Origin: Humidesulfovibrio sp.
Lineage (GTDB): Bacteria > Desulfobacterota > Desulfovibrionia > Desulfovibrionales > Desulfovibrionaceae
Assembly (NCBI GenBank): GCA_031292175.1
Contig: JARLHQ010000022.1
Span: 1-48,080, forward strand
Direction of reading: 5' to 3'
DNA: 48,080 nucleotides
A program made the position numbers and the translations under genes. The notes under the pieces are model-generated. The model did not search any database, was not told the DNA's origin, and was given only the letters and a program-made list of their open reading frames with translations. Shown in pieces: positions 37,906 through 48,028 of this stretch (the first letter of the stretch is position 1; every line of letters begins with the position of its first letter).

Positions 37906-37921
37906 GGCGTTTTCCTCGCGG

Positions 37922-39214
<1,293 letters not shown>

Positions 39215-39291
39215 TTATGACTACTTGCCCGTCCTCGACGGATGACTTTTTAACGGCAAGCGGCACAATTGCGTAAAAGAGGATTTCACAC

Positions 39292-40650
39292 ATGTCAACA
39301 ACCCCCCCGGATAAGATAGCGGCGGCGCGGCCGAGGCTCAGGCATGATCGCCTGGTCCTTGGCCTGCTCACGGCCGCCCTCGCCGGGCTCGTGGTGCATC
39401 ACACCCTGACCCTGCCCATGCCCAGGAACCTGGTGGTGGCCTCCCCGCGCCAAACGCGCGTCTCCGGAGACGCCTCCATGAGCCTGGAAAAGACTTTGCT
39501 TGAGCGCTTCGCGCGCGACCACGGCGTCAATCTGACCTTCGTATTCACCGACACCCCGGAAGAGGCGCTGGACCTGGTGGAGAATGGCAGCGCCCAGATC
39601 GGGCTGGCCCTCGGCGTGGCCCCGGAAGGCCTGACCGCCCGCGAGTTCAAGGCCGCGAGCCAAAAAACAAAGGTGGCCTACGGCCCGGAGTACGACCGCC
39701 AGCCCATCTACGCCATAGACTGGGATCCGGGCTATTTCCCCCCAGAAAAGACAAGCGGCGCCTTGAACGAGCTGTTGCGCATCGCGGCCTCCTTCTCCAC
39801 CAGCCCGCGCCAGGCCCCGGCCCTGCCGCTGGACGCCCTGCACCTGCTCCTGCCCTTCGTGGCCCAGGTGCACGACACCGCGCCCACGCAGCACGTGGCC
39901 TCGTACCGCTTCGCCTGGCGCACGGACGTGCCGCATCTGAACAAAGCCATGCATAAATTCTGGGACAACGTGCTTTCCGACGGCAGCCTGCCCGTTCTGC
40001 GCGAGCGCACCCTGGGCTTTTTGCCCGAGGACCCGGACCCGTTTGAAATGGGGATCCTGCGACACACCCTGGCCTCCGACGTGCCGCCGCTGCACAGGGT
40101 CATCGAGCGCGCGGCGCGCAAATGGCACCTGGACCCCTATTTGCTCACGGCGGTGATCCACCAGGAGTCGCGTTTCAACCCCGAGGCGGTGAGCGCCACT
40201 GGCGTGCGCGGGCTCATGCAGATGACCAGCGACACGCTGGAGCAGTTGGGCGTGCACAACCCGGACGACAGCACCGAGGTCATCTTCGCCGGGGCACATT
40301 ATCTGGACATGCTGCGCACGCAATTCGTAGACTTGGGCTACGGGGCCGAGGACGCCATGTTGCTGGCCCTGGCCTCATTCAACGTGGGCCAGGGGCATGT
40401 GCTGGACGCCATTGACCTGACGCGCGGCAACCGGCAGTCCCTGCCTTCCTGGCTCAGCGTGCGCCAGGCCCTGCCCCAACTGGAGCACATGGCCGTGGCC
40501 GAGCAGACGCGCTACGGCTTGTGCCGGGGCGGCGAGGCTGTGGATTTCGTGGATAAGGTGCGCTACTTCACCTATGCCATCCGGGGCCTAATCCTGGCCA
40601 GGACGCAGGGGGATGAGCTTTCCGGCCTTCGGCTTGCCTTGGCGGACTGA
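39292..40650 (+). CDS. mltF: MltF-like lytic transglycosylase with a solute-binding-like N-terminal domain
   Basis: 452 residues: an N-terminal hydrophobic segment (about 22-38, signal anchor), a solute-binding protein type 3 domain (about 45-265) and a C-terminal SLT transglycosylase domain. The catalytic Glu is in HQESRFNPEAVS, at about residue 292, followed by GVRGLMQMTSDT and ASFNVGQGHV. It cleaves murein glycan strands to anhydromuropeptides in the periplasm. The N-terminal domain may regulate it, as in MltF of gamma-proteobacteria. Its 3' end overlaps the convergent small gene by 63 bp. Confidence 0.85.
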   Translation: MSTTPPDKIAAARPRLRHDRLVLGLLTAALAGLVVHHTLTLPMPRNLVVASPRQTRVSGDASMSLEKTLLERFARDHGVNLTFVFTDTPEEALDLVENGSAQIGLALGVAPEGLTAREFKAASQKTKVAYGPEYDRQPIYAIDWDPGYFPPEKTSGALNELLRIAASFSTSPRQAPALPLDALHLLLPFVAQVHDTAPTQHVASYRFAWRTDVPHLNKAMHKFWDNVLSDGSLPVLRERTLGFLPEDPDPFEMGILRHTLASDVPPLHRVIERAARKWHLDPYLLTAVIHQESRFNPEAVSATGVRGLMQMTSDTLEQLGVHNPDDSTEVIFAGAHYLDMLRTQFVDLGYGAEDAMLLALASFNVGQGHVLDAIDLTRGNRQSLPSWLSVRQALPQLEHMAVAEQTRYGLCRGGEAVDFVDKVRYFTYAIRGLILARTQGDELSGLRLALAD

Positions 40651-40989
40651 GGCCCTTGCTGGGGCCCGGTTTGATTTTTCAGCGGCGGGCTCGCGGCTCG
40701 TGGCGGGCTGAGCCCCCTGGGGCGCGGTCAGATCGAGCATCTCCAACCCGGGGGCCGGGACGCGGGGCTGGCGCGAGGCCGAAAGATTGTAGTTGAAGAG
40801 CTGGTTCTTCATGCGCACCGCCTGAAGCAGGCTAAAAGTCAGCACGGCCTCCTCCCAGCGCCGGGTGGGCTCGAACTGGCGCACCTGTTCGGCGTACTTC
40901 TCCCACAAATCCATGAGCGAAGCCTCGTCAAAAGCCACAAGCTGACGCGCCAGCTTGGTCAACGCGTTTTCCAGATACGATTCGGGCAT
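40588..40989 (-). CDS. Small soluble protein, unknown function
   Basis: 133 residues from the ATG at 40989, with GGAGG upstream; a longer frame starts at 41064 without one. An acidic N-terminal helical region (MPESYLENALTKLARQLVAFDEASLMDLWEK) is followed by a basic, Pro/Ala-rich tail (RAPARASVRQGKPKAGKLIPLRPG). Nothing matches a family I know. Its last 63 bp overlap the end of the mltF-like gene on the other strand, so the tail is shaped by that coding sequence. Confidence 0.6.
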   Translation of the reverse strand: MPESYLENALTKLARQLVAFDEASLMDLWEKYAEQVRQFEPTRRWEEAVLTFSLLQAVRMKNQLFNYNLSASRQPRVPAPGLEMLDLTAPQGAQPATSREPAAEKSNRAPARASVRQGKPKAGKLIPLRPGQD

Positions 40990-41041
40990 GCGGGGGAACC
41001 TCCAGCGCGCGCATAGCGGCGCACCCGGGGCAGTTAGCAGA

Positions 41042-41061
41042 AATTGGCGCGACCGCCAATT
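41042..41061. promoter_or_regulatory. Palindrome between the small gene and the AICAR transformylase gene
   Basis: AATTGGCG-CGAC-CGCCAATT: a perfect 8-bp dyad with a 4-bp spacer, about 80 bp before the purH-like start and 53 bp upstream of the divergent small gene. No T run, so an operator rather than terminator is suggested. Confidence 0.45.
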
Positions 41062-41141
41062 CAAATTTGCCCGCCAGGGCGGCCTGTGCTAGGGGACTGC
41101 TTCGCACACGACACATATATTTAATTGAAGGGGACTAGGCC

Positions 41142-42416
41142 ATGAGCGACCTCAAGAAGATGTACAGCACCCTGCTGGGCGACTCCTTTCCCGAAGACCT
41201 GCGCATCACCCTGGGCAGCCAGGAGCTGGTTTTTAAAAAGCGCACCTGGAACATCGGCGGCGAAATCCGCGGCCTGCGCTACGGCGAAAACCCCGACCAG
41301 CCCGCGGCGCTCTACGAACAGGTGGGAGGCGAGCTGATCCTTGACGGCGTGGCCTTCCGCGGTCCCGGCCAGGGCCTCGTCTCCGCCCTGACCGAGGAGC
41401 ACATGCTCCAGGCCGGCAAACACCCCGGCAAGACCAACCTGACCGACGTGGACAACGCGCTGAACATCTTGCAATACCTCACCGCGCGTCCGGCGGCGGT
41501 CATCCTCAAGCACAACAATCCCTGCGGCGCCGCCTGGACCGACCTTGGCGTCGCCGAAGCCGTTTCCCGCGCCTTCTGGGCCGACCGCATCGCGGCCTTC
41601 GGCGGGGCCATTGTGGTGAACCGCCCGCTGACGAAAGAGGCCGCGGAGCTCATCAACTCCTTCTATTTCGAGGTCGTGGCCGCGCCGGAATTTGAACCCG
41701 GCGTCGTGGACATCCTGAAGGCTCGCAAGAACCTGCGCATCCTCAAGATCCCCGGCATCGCACGCCTGGACGAGCTGGCCCGCTCGCCCTTTTTGGACAT
41801 CAAGGCCCTGTTCGACGGCGGCCTGGTGCTCCAGACCTCGTTCCAGAGCCGCATCCGCTCCGAGGCGGACTTCCTGCCCGCCACGGCGGAAAAGGACGGC
41901 GTGACCTACACCGCGCGCAAGCCCACGGCCAAGGAGATGCAGGACCTCATCTTCGCCTGGTCCATCGAGGCCGGCGTCAGCTCCAACTCCGTCATTTTCG
42001 TGCGCGACGGCGCGACCACGGCCATCGGCACCGGCGAGCAGGATCGTGTGGGCTGCGTGGACTTGACCATCAGCAAGGCGCTGACCAAGTACGCAGACCT
42101 GCTCTCCTTCAAGGAGCAGGGCCAGTCCATCTTCGAGCTGATGCTTGCCGCGCGCGGCGACGCGGCCAAGGCCGAGGCTCTGGCCGACATCCGCAAGCGC
42201 GCCCAGGAGGCCAGGGGCGGCCTGCCCGGCTCGGTGCTCGTCAGCGACGGATTCTTCCCCTTCCGGGACGGTGTGGACCTGTGCCTGGCCCAAGGCGTCA
42301 CGGCCATCGCCCAGCCCGGCGGCTCCCTGCGCGACTACGAAGTGATCCGCGCCGTGAACGAGGCCAGCCCGCAGGTGGCCATGGTCTTCACCGGCCAGCG
42401 CTCGTTCAAGCACTAA
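41142..42416 (+). CDS. PurH-like AICAR transformylase without the IMP cyclohydrolase domain
   Basis: 424 residues that correspond only to the AICAR transformylase part of PurH. Landmarks: GLRYGENPDQPAALYE, the active-site KHNNPCGAA (Lys-His), FGGAIVVNRPL, and near the end VSDGFFPFRDGVDL, the QPGGS loop and a short C-terminus. The MGS-like IMP cyclohydrolase domain of bifunctional PurH (about 200 residues) is absent. It formylates AICAR to FAICAR; another enzyme must close the ring. AAGGGG precedes the ATG. An RNase II/R family gene follows 20 nt later. Confidence 0.85.
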   Translation: MSDLKKMYSTLLGDSFPEDLRITLGSQELVFKKRTWNIGGEIRGLRYGENPDQPAALYEQVGGELILDGVAFRGPGQGLVSALTEEHMLQAGKHPGKTNLTDVDNALNILQYLTARPAAVILKHNNPCGAAWTDLGVAEAVSRAFWADRIAAFGGAIVVNRPLTKEAAELINSFYFEVVAAPEFEPGVVDILKARKNLRILKIPGIARLDELARSPFLDIKALFDGGLVLQTSFQSRIRSEADFLPATAEKDGVTYTARKPTAKEMQDLIFAWSIEAGVSSNSVIFVRDGATTAIGTGEQDRVGCVDLTISKALTKYADLLSFKEQGQSIFELMLAARGDAAKAEALADIRKRAQEARGGLPGSVLVSDGFFPFRDGVDLCLAQGVTAIAQPGGSLRDYEVIRAVNEASPQVAMVFTGQRSFKH

Positions 42417-42436
42417 GCAAGCGACACACGAACCGC

Positions 42437-44569
42437 ATGGCGAAATCGCTCAAGCTCTCCGGCTTCATCAGGCCGGGCTGTGTCGTGGAATTCTTGCAGG
42501 ACAACGAGGCGCACATCGCCTGGGTTCTGGAGGACGCGCAGGACCGTCTGCGCCTTTTGACCCGCACCAAACGCGAAGTGAAGCTGCCCGCCGCGCGGCT
42601 TCTGCCCTGGAACGGGCCGGAATTCGCGCCCGGCGCCACGCGCGAGGAGATCGGCCACAAACTGGACGACCTGGAAACGCGCCGCCGCGAGATCATGAGC
42701 GGCGTGAACGCGCTGGAACTTTGGGACATGGCCCAGGGCGAGGTGGAGCACGCCCCGGCGGAATGGTTCGCCGGGTTGCTCTGGACCGACCCCGGCGTGG
42801 ACGAGATCGCCGCGCTGGGCCGTGCGCTCTTGAATGCCAAGGCCCACTTCAAGTTCCAGCCACCAGACTTTGAAATCCACCCCGCGGACAAGGTGGAGGC
42901 CCGCTTGGTGCGCGAGCGCGAGGAGAAGGACCGCGAGGCCGTGGCCTCGGCCGGGCACGCGGTGCTCGCCGCGCTGTGGGCGCGCATCAAGTCCGGCCAG
43001 CCGCCTCTTTCGCCCCACGCCATCTTGCGCGAGGCCGAGGGCCTGGACCCGGAGGTGGAGACCCGCCTGCGCGACATGCTGCTGGCCCAGGTGGCGAAGA
43101 GGACCGGCGGGCCGAACGGCGAATACGACGCCCTGGCCAAGCTCTGGGAGAACCTCAAGAAGCCCCTGCCCGACGCCCCGCACCTAGCCCTGCAACTGGC
43201 CCAGGCCTGGGGCATCCTGCCGCCGCACCACAACTATCTGCTGGACGAGGCGGGCTATGCCCGGGGCGACGGCTGGTCCGCCGCCTTCGCGGAGGACATC
43301 AAGGCCGGGCGCGCGCGCTTCGAGGCCCTGGCGGCCGCCGCGCCGCTGGATCCCACGCCCTACGTCAGCATCGACGCGGCCACCACCCGCGACATCGACG
43401 ACGCTTTTTTCGTCTGTGAGACCACCCTGCCCGACGGCGCACCGGGCTATTCCTGCGCCGTCACCCTGGCCCGGCCCTGCCTGGCCTGGAACTTCGGCGG
43501 GCCGCTGGACCGTGAGGTGTTTTCCCGCGCCACCAGCCTGTACCTGCCGGAAGGCAGCCTGCATATGATGCCCGAAGAGCTGGGCACCGGGCTCTTCAGC
43601 CTGACCACCGAAGGCCCGAAGCCCGCCCTGGTGGCCGAGTTCCTGCTGAACGGACGCGCGGAGGTCGTCGAGGCCCGGCCGCGCCTGGCCTGGGTCAAGA
43701 TCGCCCGGAACATCGCCTACCCGGACGCCCAGGCCATGCTGGACGCGGGCGGCCAGGACGCCCTCGGCGCGCAGCTCGCCCTGGCGCTCAAGGTGGCGCG
43801 CGAGTTGCTCACCCGGCGTTTGGAGCGCGGGGCCGTGGTCATTGAAAAGCCCGAGCCCGTGGTCACGCTCGACGGCCCGCCGCAGGACGTGCGCGTGAGC
43901 ATCGAAACCCGCGCCACCAGCCCGGACGCGGAGATGCTTGTCAGCGAATTTATGATCCTGGCCAACAGCGGTCTGGCCGTGTGGGCGCGCGAGCATGGCG
44001 TGCCACTCCTGTGCCGCACCCAGGACATCGCCCTGCCCAAGGAGGCCACGGGCCAGTTCAGCCACGCCGTGGACATCTTCCGCGTGGTGAAACTGCTTGC
44101 CCCGCCCGCGCTGGAATGCAATCCCCGCCGCCACGCGGCGCTGGCCTGCGAGGCCTACGCCACCATCACCTCGCCCATCCGGCGCTACGTGGACTTCCTG
44201 AACATGGCGCAGGTGGAGAGTTTCCTCGCGACCGGGACGCCACGCCTGGACAAGGCCGGGCTGGAGGCCATCGTGCCGCATCTTTCGGCGCGCATCCAGG
44301 AGGTGGGGCAGGTGCAGCGCTTCCGCCCGCGCTACTGGAAGCTCGTGTACCTCGCCCAGCACAAGCGCGAACCCTTCGTAGCCGTGGTGGTGGACGACGC
44401 CGGGCCCTACCCCATGCTCTCCCTGCCGGACCTGCAGATCACCGTGCGCACCCCGCGCAACATCCTGGGCGACCGCGTCCAGCCGGGCATGCATTTCCAG
44501 CTCTTCTTCGGGCGCATCGACCCGCTGACCAACGAGCTCAAAGTGATTGAGGCGCGGGAGGCGGAATAA
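42437..44569 (+). CDS. RNase II/R-family exoribonuclease
   Basis: 710 residues from the ATG at 42437, 20 nt after the AICAR transformylase stop; an in-frame ATG upstream at 42281 lies inside that gene. The catalytic RNB domain starts near residue 305 with SIDAATTRDIDDAFF, which holds the metal-binding aspartates. SPIRRYVDFLNMAQ near residue 575 is the conserved RRY region. The C-terminus is S1-like. The first 300 residues are less typical than cold-shock domains of RNase II and are rich in Arg/Glu. It degrades RNA from 3' to 5'. A terminator follows. Confidence 0.85.
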   Translation: MAKSLKLSGFIRPGCVVEFLQDNEAHIAWVLEDAQDRLRLLTRTKREVKLPAARLLPWNGPEFAPGATREEIGHKLDDLETRRREIMSGVNALELWDMAQGEVEHAPAEWFAGLLWTDPGVDEIAALGRALLNAKAHFKFQPPDFEIHPADKVEARLVREREEKDREAVASAGHAVLAALWARIKSGQPPLSPHAILREAEGLDPEVETRLRDMLLAQVAKRTGGPNGEYDALAKLWENLKKPLPDAPHLALQLAQAWGILPPHHNYLLDEAGYARGDGWSAAFAEDIKAGRARFEALAAAAPLDPTPYVSIDAATTRDIDDAFFVCETTLPDGAPGYSCAVTLARPCLAWNFGGPLDREVFSRATSLYLPEGSLHMMPEELGTGLFSLTTEGPKPALVAEFLLNGRAEVVEARPRLAWVKIARNIAYPDAQAMLDAGGQDALGAQLALALKVARELLTRRLERGAVVIEKPEPVVTLDGPPQDVRVSIETRATSPDAEMLVSEFMILANSGLAVWAREHGVPLLCRTQDIALPKEATGQFSHAVDIFRVVKLLAPPALECNPRRHAALACEAYATITSPIRRYVDFLNMAQVESFLATGTPRLDKAGLEAIVPHLSARIQEVGQVQRFRPRYWKLVYLAQHKREPFVAVVVDDAGPYPMLSLPDLQITVRTPRNILGDRVQPGMHFQLFFGRIDPLTNELKVIEAREAE

Positions 44570-44597
44570 CCGAGGCACTCGCCGCGCCATGCGCGAC

Positions 44598-44633
44598 ACA
44601 AAGGCCGGAGTCCTTGCGGACCCCGGCCTTTGT
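44598..44633 (+). terminator. Terminator after the RNase gene
   Basis: ACAAAGGCCGG / CCGGCCTTTGT, an 11-bp perfect outer stem with an imperfect inner stem and loop TTGC. Located 28 nt after the stop; the convergent AOR gene ends 20 nt beyond it, so it may serve both. Confidence 0.8.
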
Positions 44634-44653
44634 CGTTTCCAGGCTCTTGTGTG

Positions 44654-46381
44654 CTAGACCTTGGCGGCCTGCAATTCCTCGGTGCTGAAATCCCAGGTGG
44701 TGTTGTGCGGCGGCAACGGCTCGGTCTTGAAGAAGTCCGGCAGCTGATCGTCCTTGCTCGTAAACCCGGCGGCGGCGTTGAAGGCCAGTTCGTCCTTGAG
44801 CGCGTTCACGCCAATGTTCACGATGTCATCTATCGTGGTCAGCTTGCCCGTGGCCGAGGTTACGAGGTCGGCAATGACCTGGAGCGCGTCCGGCGTGTCC
44901 AGCACGGCGAAGGCCACGAACAGGCACAGGCCCAGGGAGTCCACAGCGGCCGTGGCCACCTGCAGGTTCTTGGAGATCTCGATCTGGCCTTCCTTACCCA
45001 TGGCGGGCACGTCGCCGCCGACCTTGAGCACGTTCTGGCACACGGCGTAACCAGCGGTGTGGTCCGCGCCCATGGGCGTTGTGGCGTAGGTCACGCCCAC
45101 GCCCTTGATCGTGCGCGGGTCATACGCGGGCAGGGCCTGGCGCTTCACCACGGGCACGCGGTCCACGCCGAAGGCCTGGGCCGTGAACACGGTGCCGTTG
45201 CCCAGGATGCGCCCCAGCGGATCGGCCGTGCCAACCTTCTTCAGAAGCCCGATGGCGGCCTTGCTGTCGCCCCAGGGGATCACCCCGCCCTCCATGGACA
45301 TGGCGATGGTGTTGGCCATCTCGATGGTGTCCATGCCCGCCTCGTCGCACAGGCGGTCCATCATGGCGATGTCGTCCAGGTCGTCGATGAGCAGGTTGGC
45401 GCCGAAGCCCCAGATGGTCTCATACTCAAAACCGGTGGTCAGGTAGTTGCCGTCCTTGTCATTGTAGACCTGCGAGCACTGGATGACGCAGCCGGTGTGG
45501 CAGCCGTGCTTGTACTGGCCCTTGCGCGCCTTGATGGTCTCGGTCATGGCCTCGCCGCTGATCTTGGACGCGCCGTCGAAGCGGCCGAAGCGGAAGTTCT
45601 TGGTGGGCAGCGCGCCGACCTCGTTGATGATGTTCACCAGGATGGCCGTGCCGTAGGTGGGCAGGCCCTGGCTGGTGACGGGGTGACCCATGAGGATGTC
45701 CACCCAGCGCTTGCGGGCGACCTTGAACTTCTCGGGATCGGCCATGTCCACGGCTTCCTTGGCCTCGGGGTCGAGGATGACGGCCTTGATCTTCTTGCTG
45801 CCCATGACCGCGCCCATGCCGCCGCGTCCGGCCGAGCGGCTGGGGCGGCCGTCGGGGTCGGAGAACTGGATGGTCGAGGCCATGAGGCACTGCTCGCCGG
45901 CGGGGCCGATCATGGCCGTGACGACCTTTTCGCCGTACCGGGCCTTGACCAGATCATGCGCGGCGTAGTTGGGCTTGCCCGCGATGTCGGAGGCGTCCAG
46001 GAACTCCACGGAGTCCTTCTTCACCAGCACGTTGACAAACGGCGCGCCAGCCTCGGGCTTGTCCTCGAAAATGATGGCGAGCAGGCCCAGGCGCGGCAGC
46101 TTGTGCGCGAACTGACCGCCCACGTTGGATTCCTTGATGCCGCCGGTGAGCGGAGACTTTGCGCCGACGGAAGTGCGGCCGGAGTTCGCCGCGGTGCTGC
46201 CCGCCAGGATGCCTCCGGCCATGACGAGCTTGTTCGCGGCGGAAAGCGGGTGGCAGGTGGCTGGGACCTCGTCCAGCACGACGCGCGAAGTAAGCGCGCG
46301 ACCGCCCAGGCCGGCGTACTTGCCCATTTCCTCGAAACGGTATTCCCTGGTGCGGGTGTTGATGCGCAGTATCTTCGACAT
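44654..46381 (-). CDS. aor: Tungsten-containing aldehyde:ferredoxin oxidoreductase
   Basis: 575 residues from the ATG at 46381 (AAGGAG upstream). It oxidises aldehydes to acids with ferredoxin, using a bis-tungstopterin cofactor and a [4Fe-4S] cluster. Landmarks: the N-terminal domain (LRINTRTREYRFEEMGKYAG, GGRALTSRVV), GPAGEQCLMAS, the GRGGMGAVMGSKKIKA loop that binds pterin, KHGCHTGCVIQCSQV (cluster cysteines) and GLCLFVAF. Length fits the family (about 580-610). It is divergent from an unknown gene and faces the RNase gene terminator. Confidence 0.93.
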   Translation of the reverse strand: MSKILRINTRTREYRFEEMGKYAGLGGRALTSRVVLDEVPATCHPLSAANKLVMAGGILAGSTAANSGRTSVGAKSPLTGGIKESNVGGQFAHKLPRLGLLAIIFEDKPEAGAPFVNVLVKKDSVEFLDASDIAGKPNYAAHDLVKARYGEKVVTAMIGPAGEQCLMASTIQFSDPDGRPSRSAGRGGMGAVMGSKKIKAVILDPEAKEAVDMADPEKFKVARKRWVDILMGHPVTSQGLPTYGTAILVNIINEVGALPTKNFRFGRFDGASKISGEAMTETIKARKGQYKHGCHTGCVIQCSQVYNDKDGNYLTTGFEYETIWGFGANLLIDDLDDIAMMDRLCDEAGMDTIEMANTIAMSMEGGVIPWGDSKAAIGLLKKVGTADPLGRILGNGTVFTAQAFGVDRVPVVKRQALPAYDPRTIKGVGVTYATTPMGADHTAGYAVCQNVLKVGGDVPAMGKEGQIEISKNLQVATAAVDSLGLCLFVAFAVLDTPDALQVIADLVTSATGKLTTIDDIVNIGVNALKDELAFNAAAGFTSKDDQLPDFFKTEPLPPHNTTWDFSTEELQAAKV

Positions 46382-46449
46382 GGCGGATGCTCCTTGTTGT
46401 TTCCGGTTGCGGAAAGCTGGGCCCTGGGCTAGGCACAGGGCATGGACCC

Positions 46450-46477
46450 AATATAGGAACAAAACAAAATAAGTCAA
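46450..46477 (-). promoter_or_regulatory. Sigma-70 promoter of the AOR gene
   Basis: On the minus strand TTGACT (46477-46472), 16 bp, TATATT (46455-46450); each hexamer is five of six consensus bases. Confidence 0.65.
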
Positions 46478-46492
46478 CTATACTTGATAGTT
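46476..46492. promoter_or_regulatory. Palindrome abutting the AOR -35 element
   Basis: AACTATACTTGATAGTT, a perfect 6-bp dyad with a 5-bp spacer. It overlaps the edge of the AOR -35 and the TTGATA of the divergent promoter, so a factor bound here could control both. Confidence 0.5.
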
Positions 46493-46513
46493 ATGCCGTA
46501 CAAGACATATATC
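46484..46513 (+). promoter_or_regulatory. Sigma-70 promoter of the unknown gene-cysQ pair
   Basis: TTGATA (46484-46489), 18 bp, TATATC (46508-46513); start predicted near 46520. Inverted CTTGATA / TATCAAG and TATG / CATA pairs flank the spacer. Confidence 0.5.
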
Positions 46514-46542
46514 AAGCAGACCATAACAAAAAGGGGAAGCAC

Positions 46543-47136
46543 ATGGCGGAGATAAGCGTTCTGCAGCTGCGTGCGGCACCGGAAACCCTGGCGGGGCTGA
46601 CGCCGCTGGCGCGCGAAGGCTTTGGGGTTCTGGCACGGCCCGGCCGCACCCTGCGCGAGACCTTGACCAAGGATCTGGGCCTGTGCCCGGAATGCGTGGA
46701 GGAGCGCATCCAGACCGTGTTCCTTGATGGCTCGCCCGTGGACGACATCGACCAGGACCGCGCGCAGCCTGGCTGCACCCTGGCCCTGGCCGCGGCCATG
46801 CCCGGCGTGGCAGGCATCGCCATGCGCCGGGGCAGCCCGGTGGGTGTGTTCCGCGAGAGCGTGACCCACCATGCGGACGCCCGCGCACTGGACCGCGCGG
46901 AGCCCTTTGAGCTAACGCTCAAACTTTTCAATTCCGTGGCCGTGGAATGCCTGGCGAACGTGCTGGTGCATGGCGTCGTGGTGCGCGCGGCCCGGCTGGC
47001 CGAACTGCTCGAAACGAACCCGGAGGCGCTCGCGGAGGCCTCCTTCACCCTGGACGGCCAGCCCCTGGACCGTGCGGCGGCCGTCCGCGCCTTGCACAAC
47101 CTCCCGGGAACCTTGCGCCTGGAGGCCCTGCTGTGA
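46543..47136 (+). CDS. Unknown protein divergent from AOR
   Basis: 197 residues with AAGGGGAAG before the ATG. The middle (LRETLTKDLGLCPECVEERIQTVFLDGSPVDD) alternates short strands and helices and hints at a beta-grasp, MoaD-like layout, but no terminal Gly-Gly is present. Two Cys form a C-x2-C (LCPEC). No membrane segment. It shares an intergenic region with AOR and couples to cysQ by a GTGA overlap. A role in AOR maturation or sulfur chemistry is suggested by position only. Confidence 0.65.
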   Translation: MAEISVLQLRAAPETLAGLTPLAREGFGVLARPGRTLRETLTKDLGLCPECVEERIQTVFLDGSPVDDIDQDRAQPGCTLALAAAMPGVAGIAMRRGSPVGVFRESVTHHADARALDRAEPFELTLKLFNSVAVECLANVLVHGVVVRAARLAELLETNPEALAEASFTLDGQPLDRAAAVRALHNLPGTLRLEALL

Positions 47137-47927
47137 CGCCCACCTCGGTCCTGAAAGCCCTGGCCGCCATCGCCGAGGACGCTGGGCGGGCCATCATGGC
47201 CGTGCGCGGCAGCGGCTACACCGTGGAGTTCAAGAGCGACAACTCGCCGCTGACCCAGGCGGACCTGGCCGCGAACAATGCCATCATGCAGGGGCTGGCG
47301 CGCCATTTTCCCGACGTGCCCGTGCTCTCCGAGGAGGGTGCGGCCATCGCCTACGCGGAGCGCGCCGCCTGGCCGCGCCTGTTCATCGTGGATCCGTTGG
47401 ACGGCACCAAGGAATTCGTGAAGGATCTTGGCGAATTCTGCGTGTGCATCGCCCTGGCGAAGGACGGGTTCCCGGCCTGCGGCGCGGTCCATGTGCCCGT
47501 GTGGGGCAAGACGTATGTGGGCGGCTTGGGGCTGGGCGCGTTCCTACGGGAGACCGGGGACGGACAGACCGGCGCGTGGCGCGCCATCGGCGTGCGCCAG
47601 CCGGATCCGATGGGTCTGACCGTGCTGGTCAGCCGCTCGCACCCGGATCCGGTTCTGGAGGCCTATCTGGCGGACAAGCCCGTGCGCGAGCGCATCACGG
47701 CGGGCAGCGCGCTGAAGTTCTGTCTGGTGGCCGAGGGCAAGGCCGACCTCTACCCGCGCTTCAATCCCACGCGCGAGTGGGACACGGCTGCGGCCCAGGC
47801 CGTGCTCGAAGGCGCGGGCGGCAGCGTGGTGCGCTTTGTGAACGCCGTGCCCGGCGAACGCCTGCCGGTGAACAAGAGAGATCTCTACAACGGACCGTTT
47901 CTGGCCAGCGCCCGGCCTCTCGGCTAA
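47133..47927 (+). CDS. cysQ: 3'(2'),5'-bisphosphate nucleotidase CysQ
   Basis: 264 residues from a GTG at 47133 that overlaps the preceding stop (GTGA), with GGAGG seven bases upstream. It belongs to the inositol-monophosphatase superfamily: SPLTQADLAAN, LSEEGA, the metal-binding DPLDGTKEF, and WDTAAAQAVLEGAGG near the C-terminus. CysQ hydrolyses 3'-phosphoadenosine 5'-phosphate left by sulfotransfer. An inositol monophosphatase is a less likely alternative. It ends 12 bp before the insertion sequence. Confidence 0.9.
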   Translation: MTPTSVLKALAAIAEDAGRAIMAVRGSGYTVEFKSDNSPLTQADLAANNAIMQGLARHFPDVPVLSEEGAAIAYAERAAWPRLFIVDPLDGTKEFVKDLGEFCVCIALAKDGFPACGAVHVPVWGKTYVGGLGLGAFLRETGDGQTGAWRAIGVRQPDPMGLTVLVSRSHPDPVLEAYLADKPVRERITAGSALKFCLVAEGKADLYPRFNPTREWDTAAAQAVLEGAGGSVVRFVNAVPGERLPVNKRDLYNGPFLASARPLG

Positions 47928-47958
47928 GCGGCGGCTAGTTGTGAAGTTATAGGAGGTT

Positions 47959-48028
47959 GTTCACTCGGCCCGAATCGGTCAAATTGGGTTTGCGAGAACT
48001 CAACTGCCGACAGGAGGACCGAGTGAAC
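47959..48028 (+). repeat. Inverted repeat flanking the transposase start
   Basis: GTTCACTCGG (47959-47968) is the exact complement of CCGAGTGAAC (48019-48028), and the second arm contains the GTG start codon. Transcripts that enter from outside could fold and hide the start. Confidence 0.6.
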
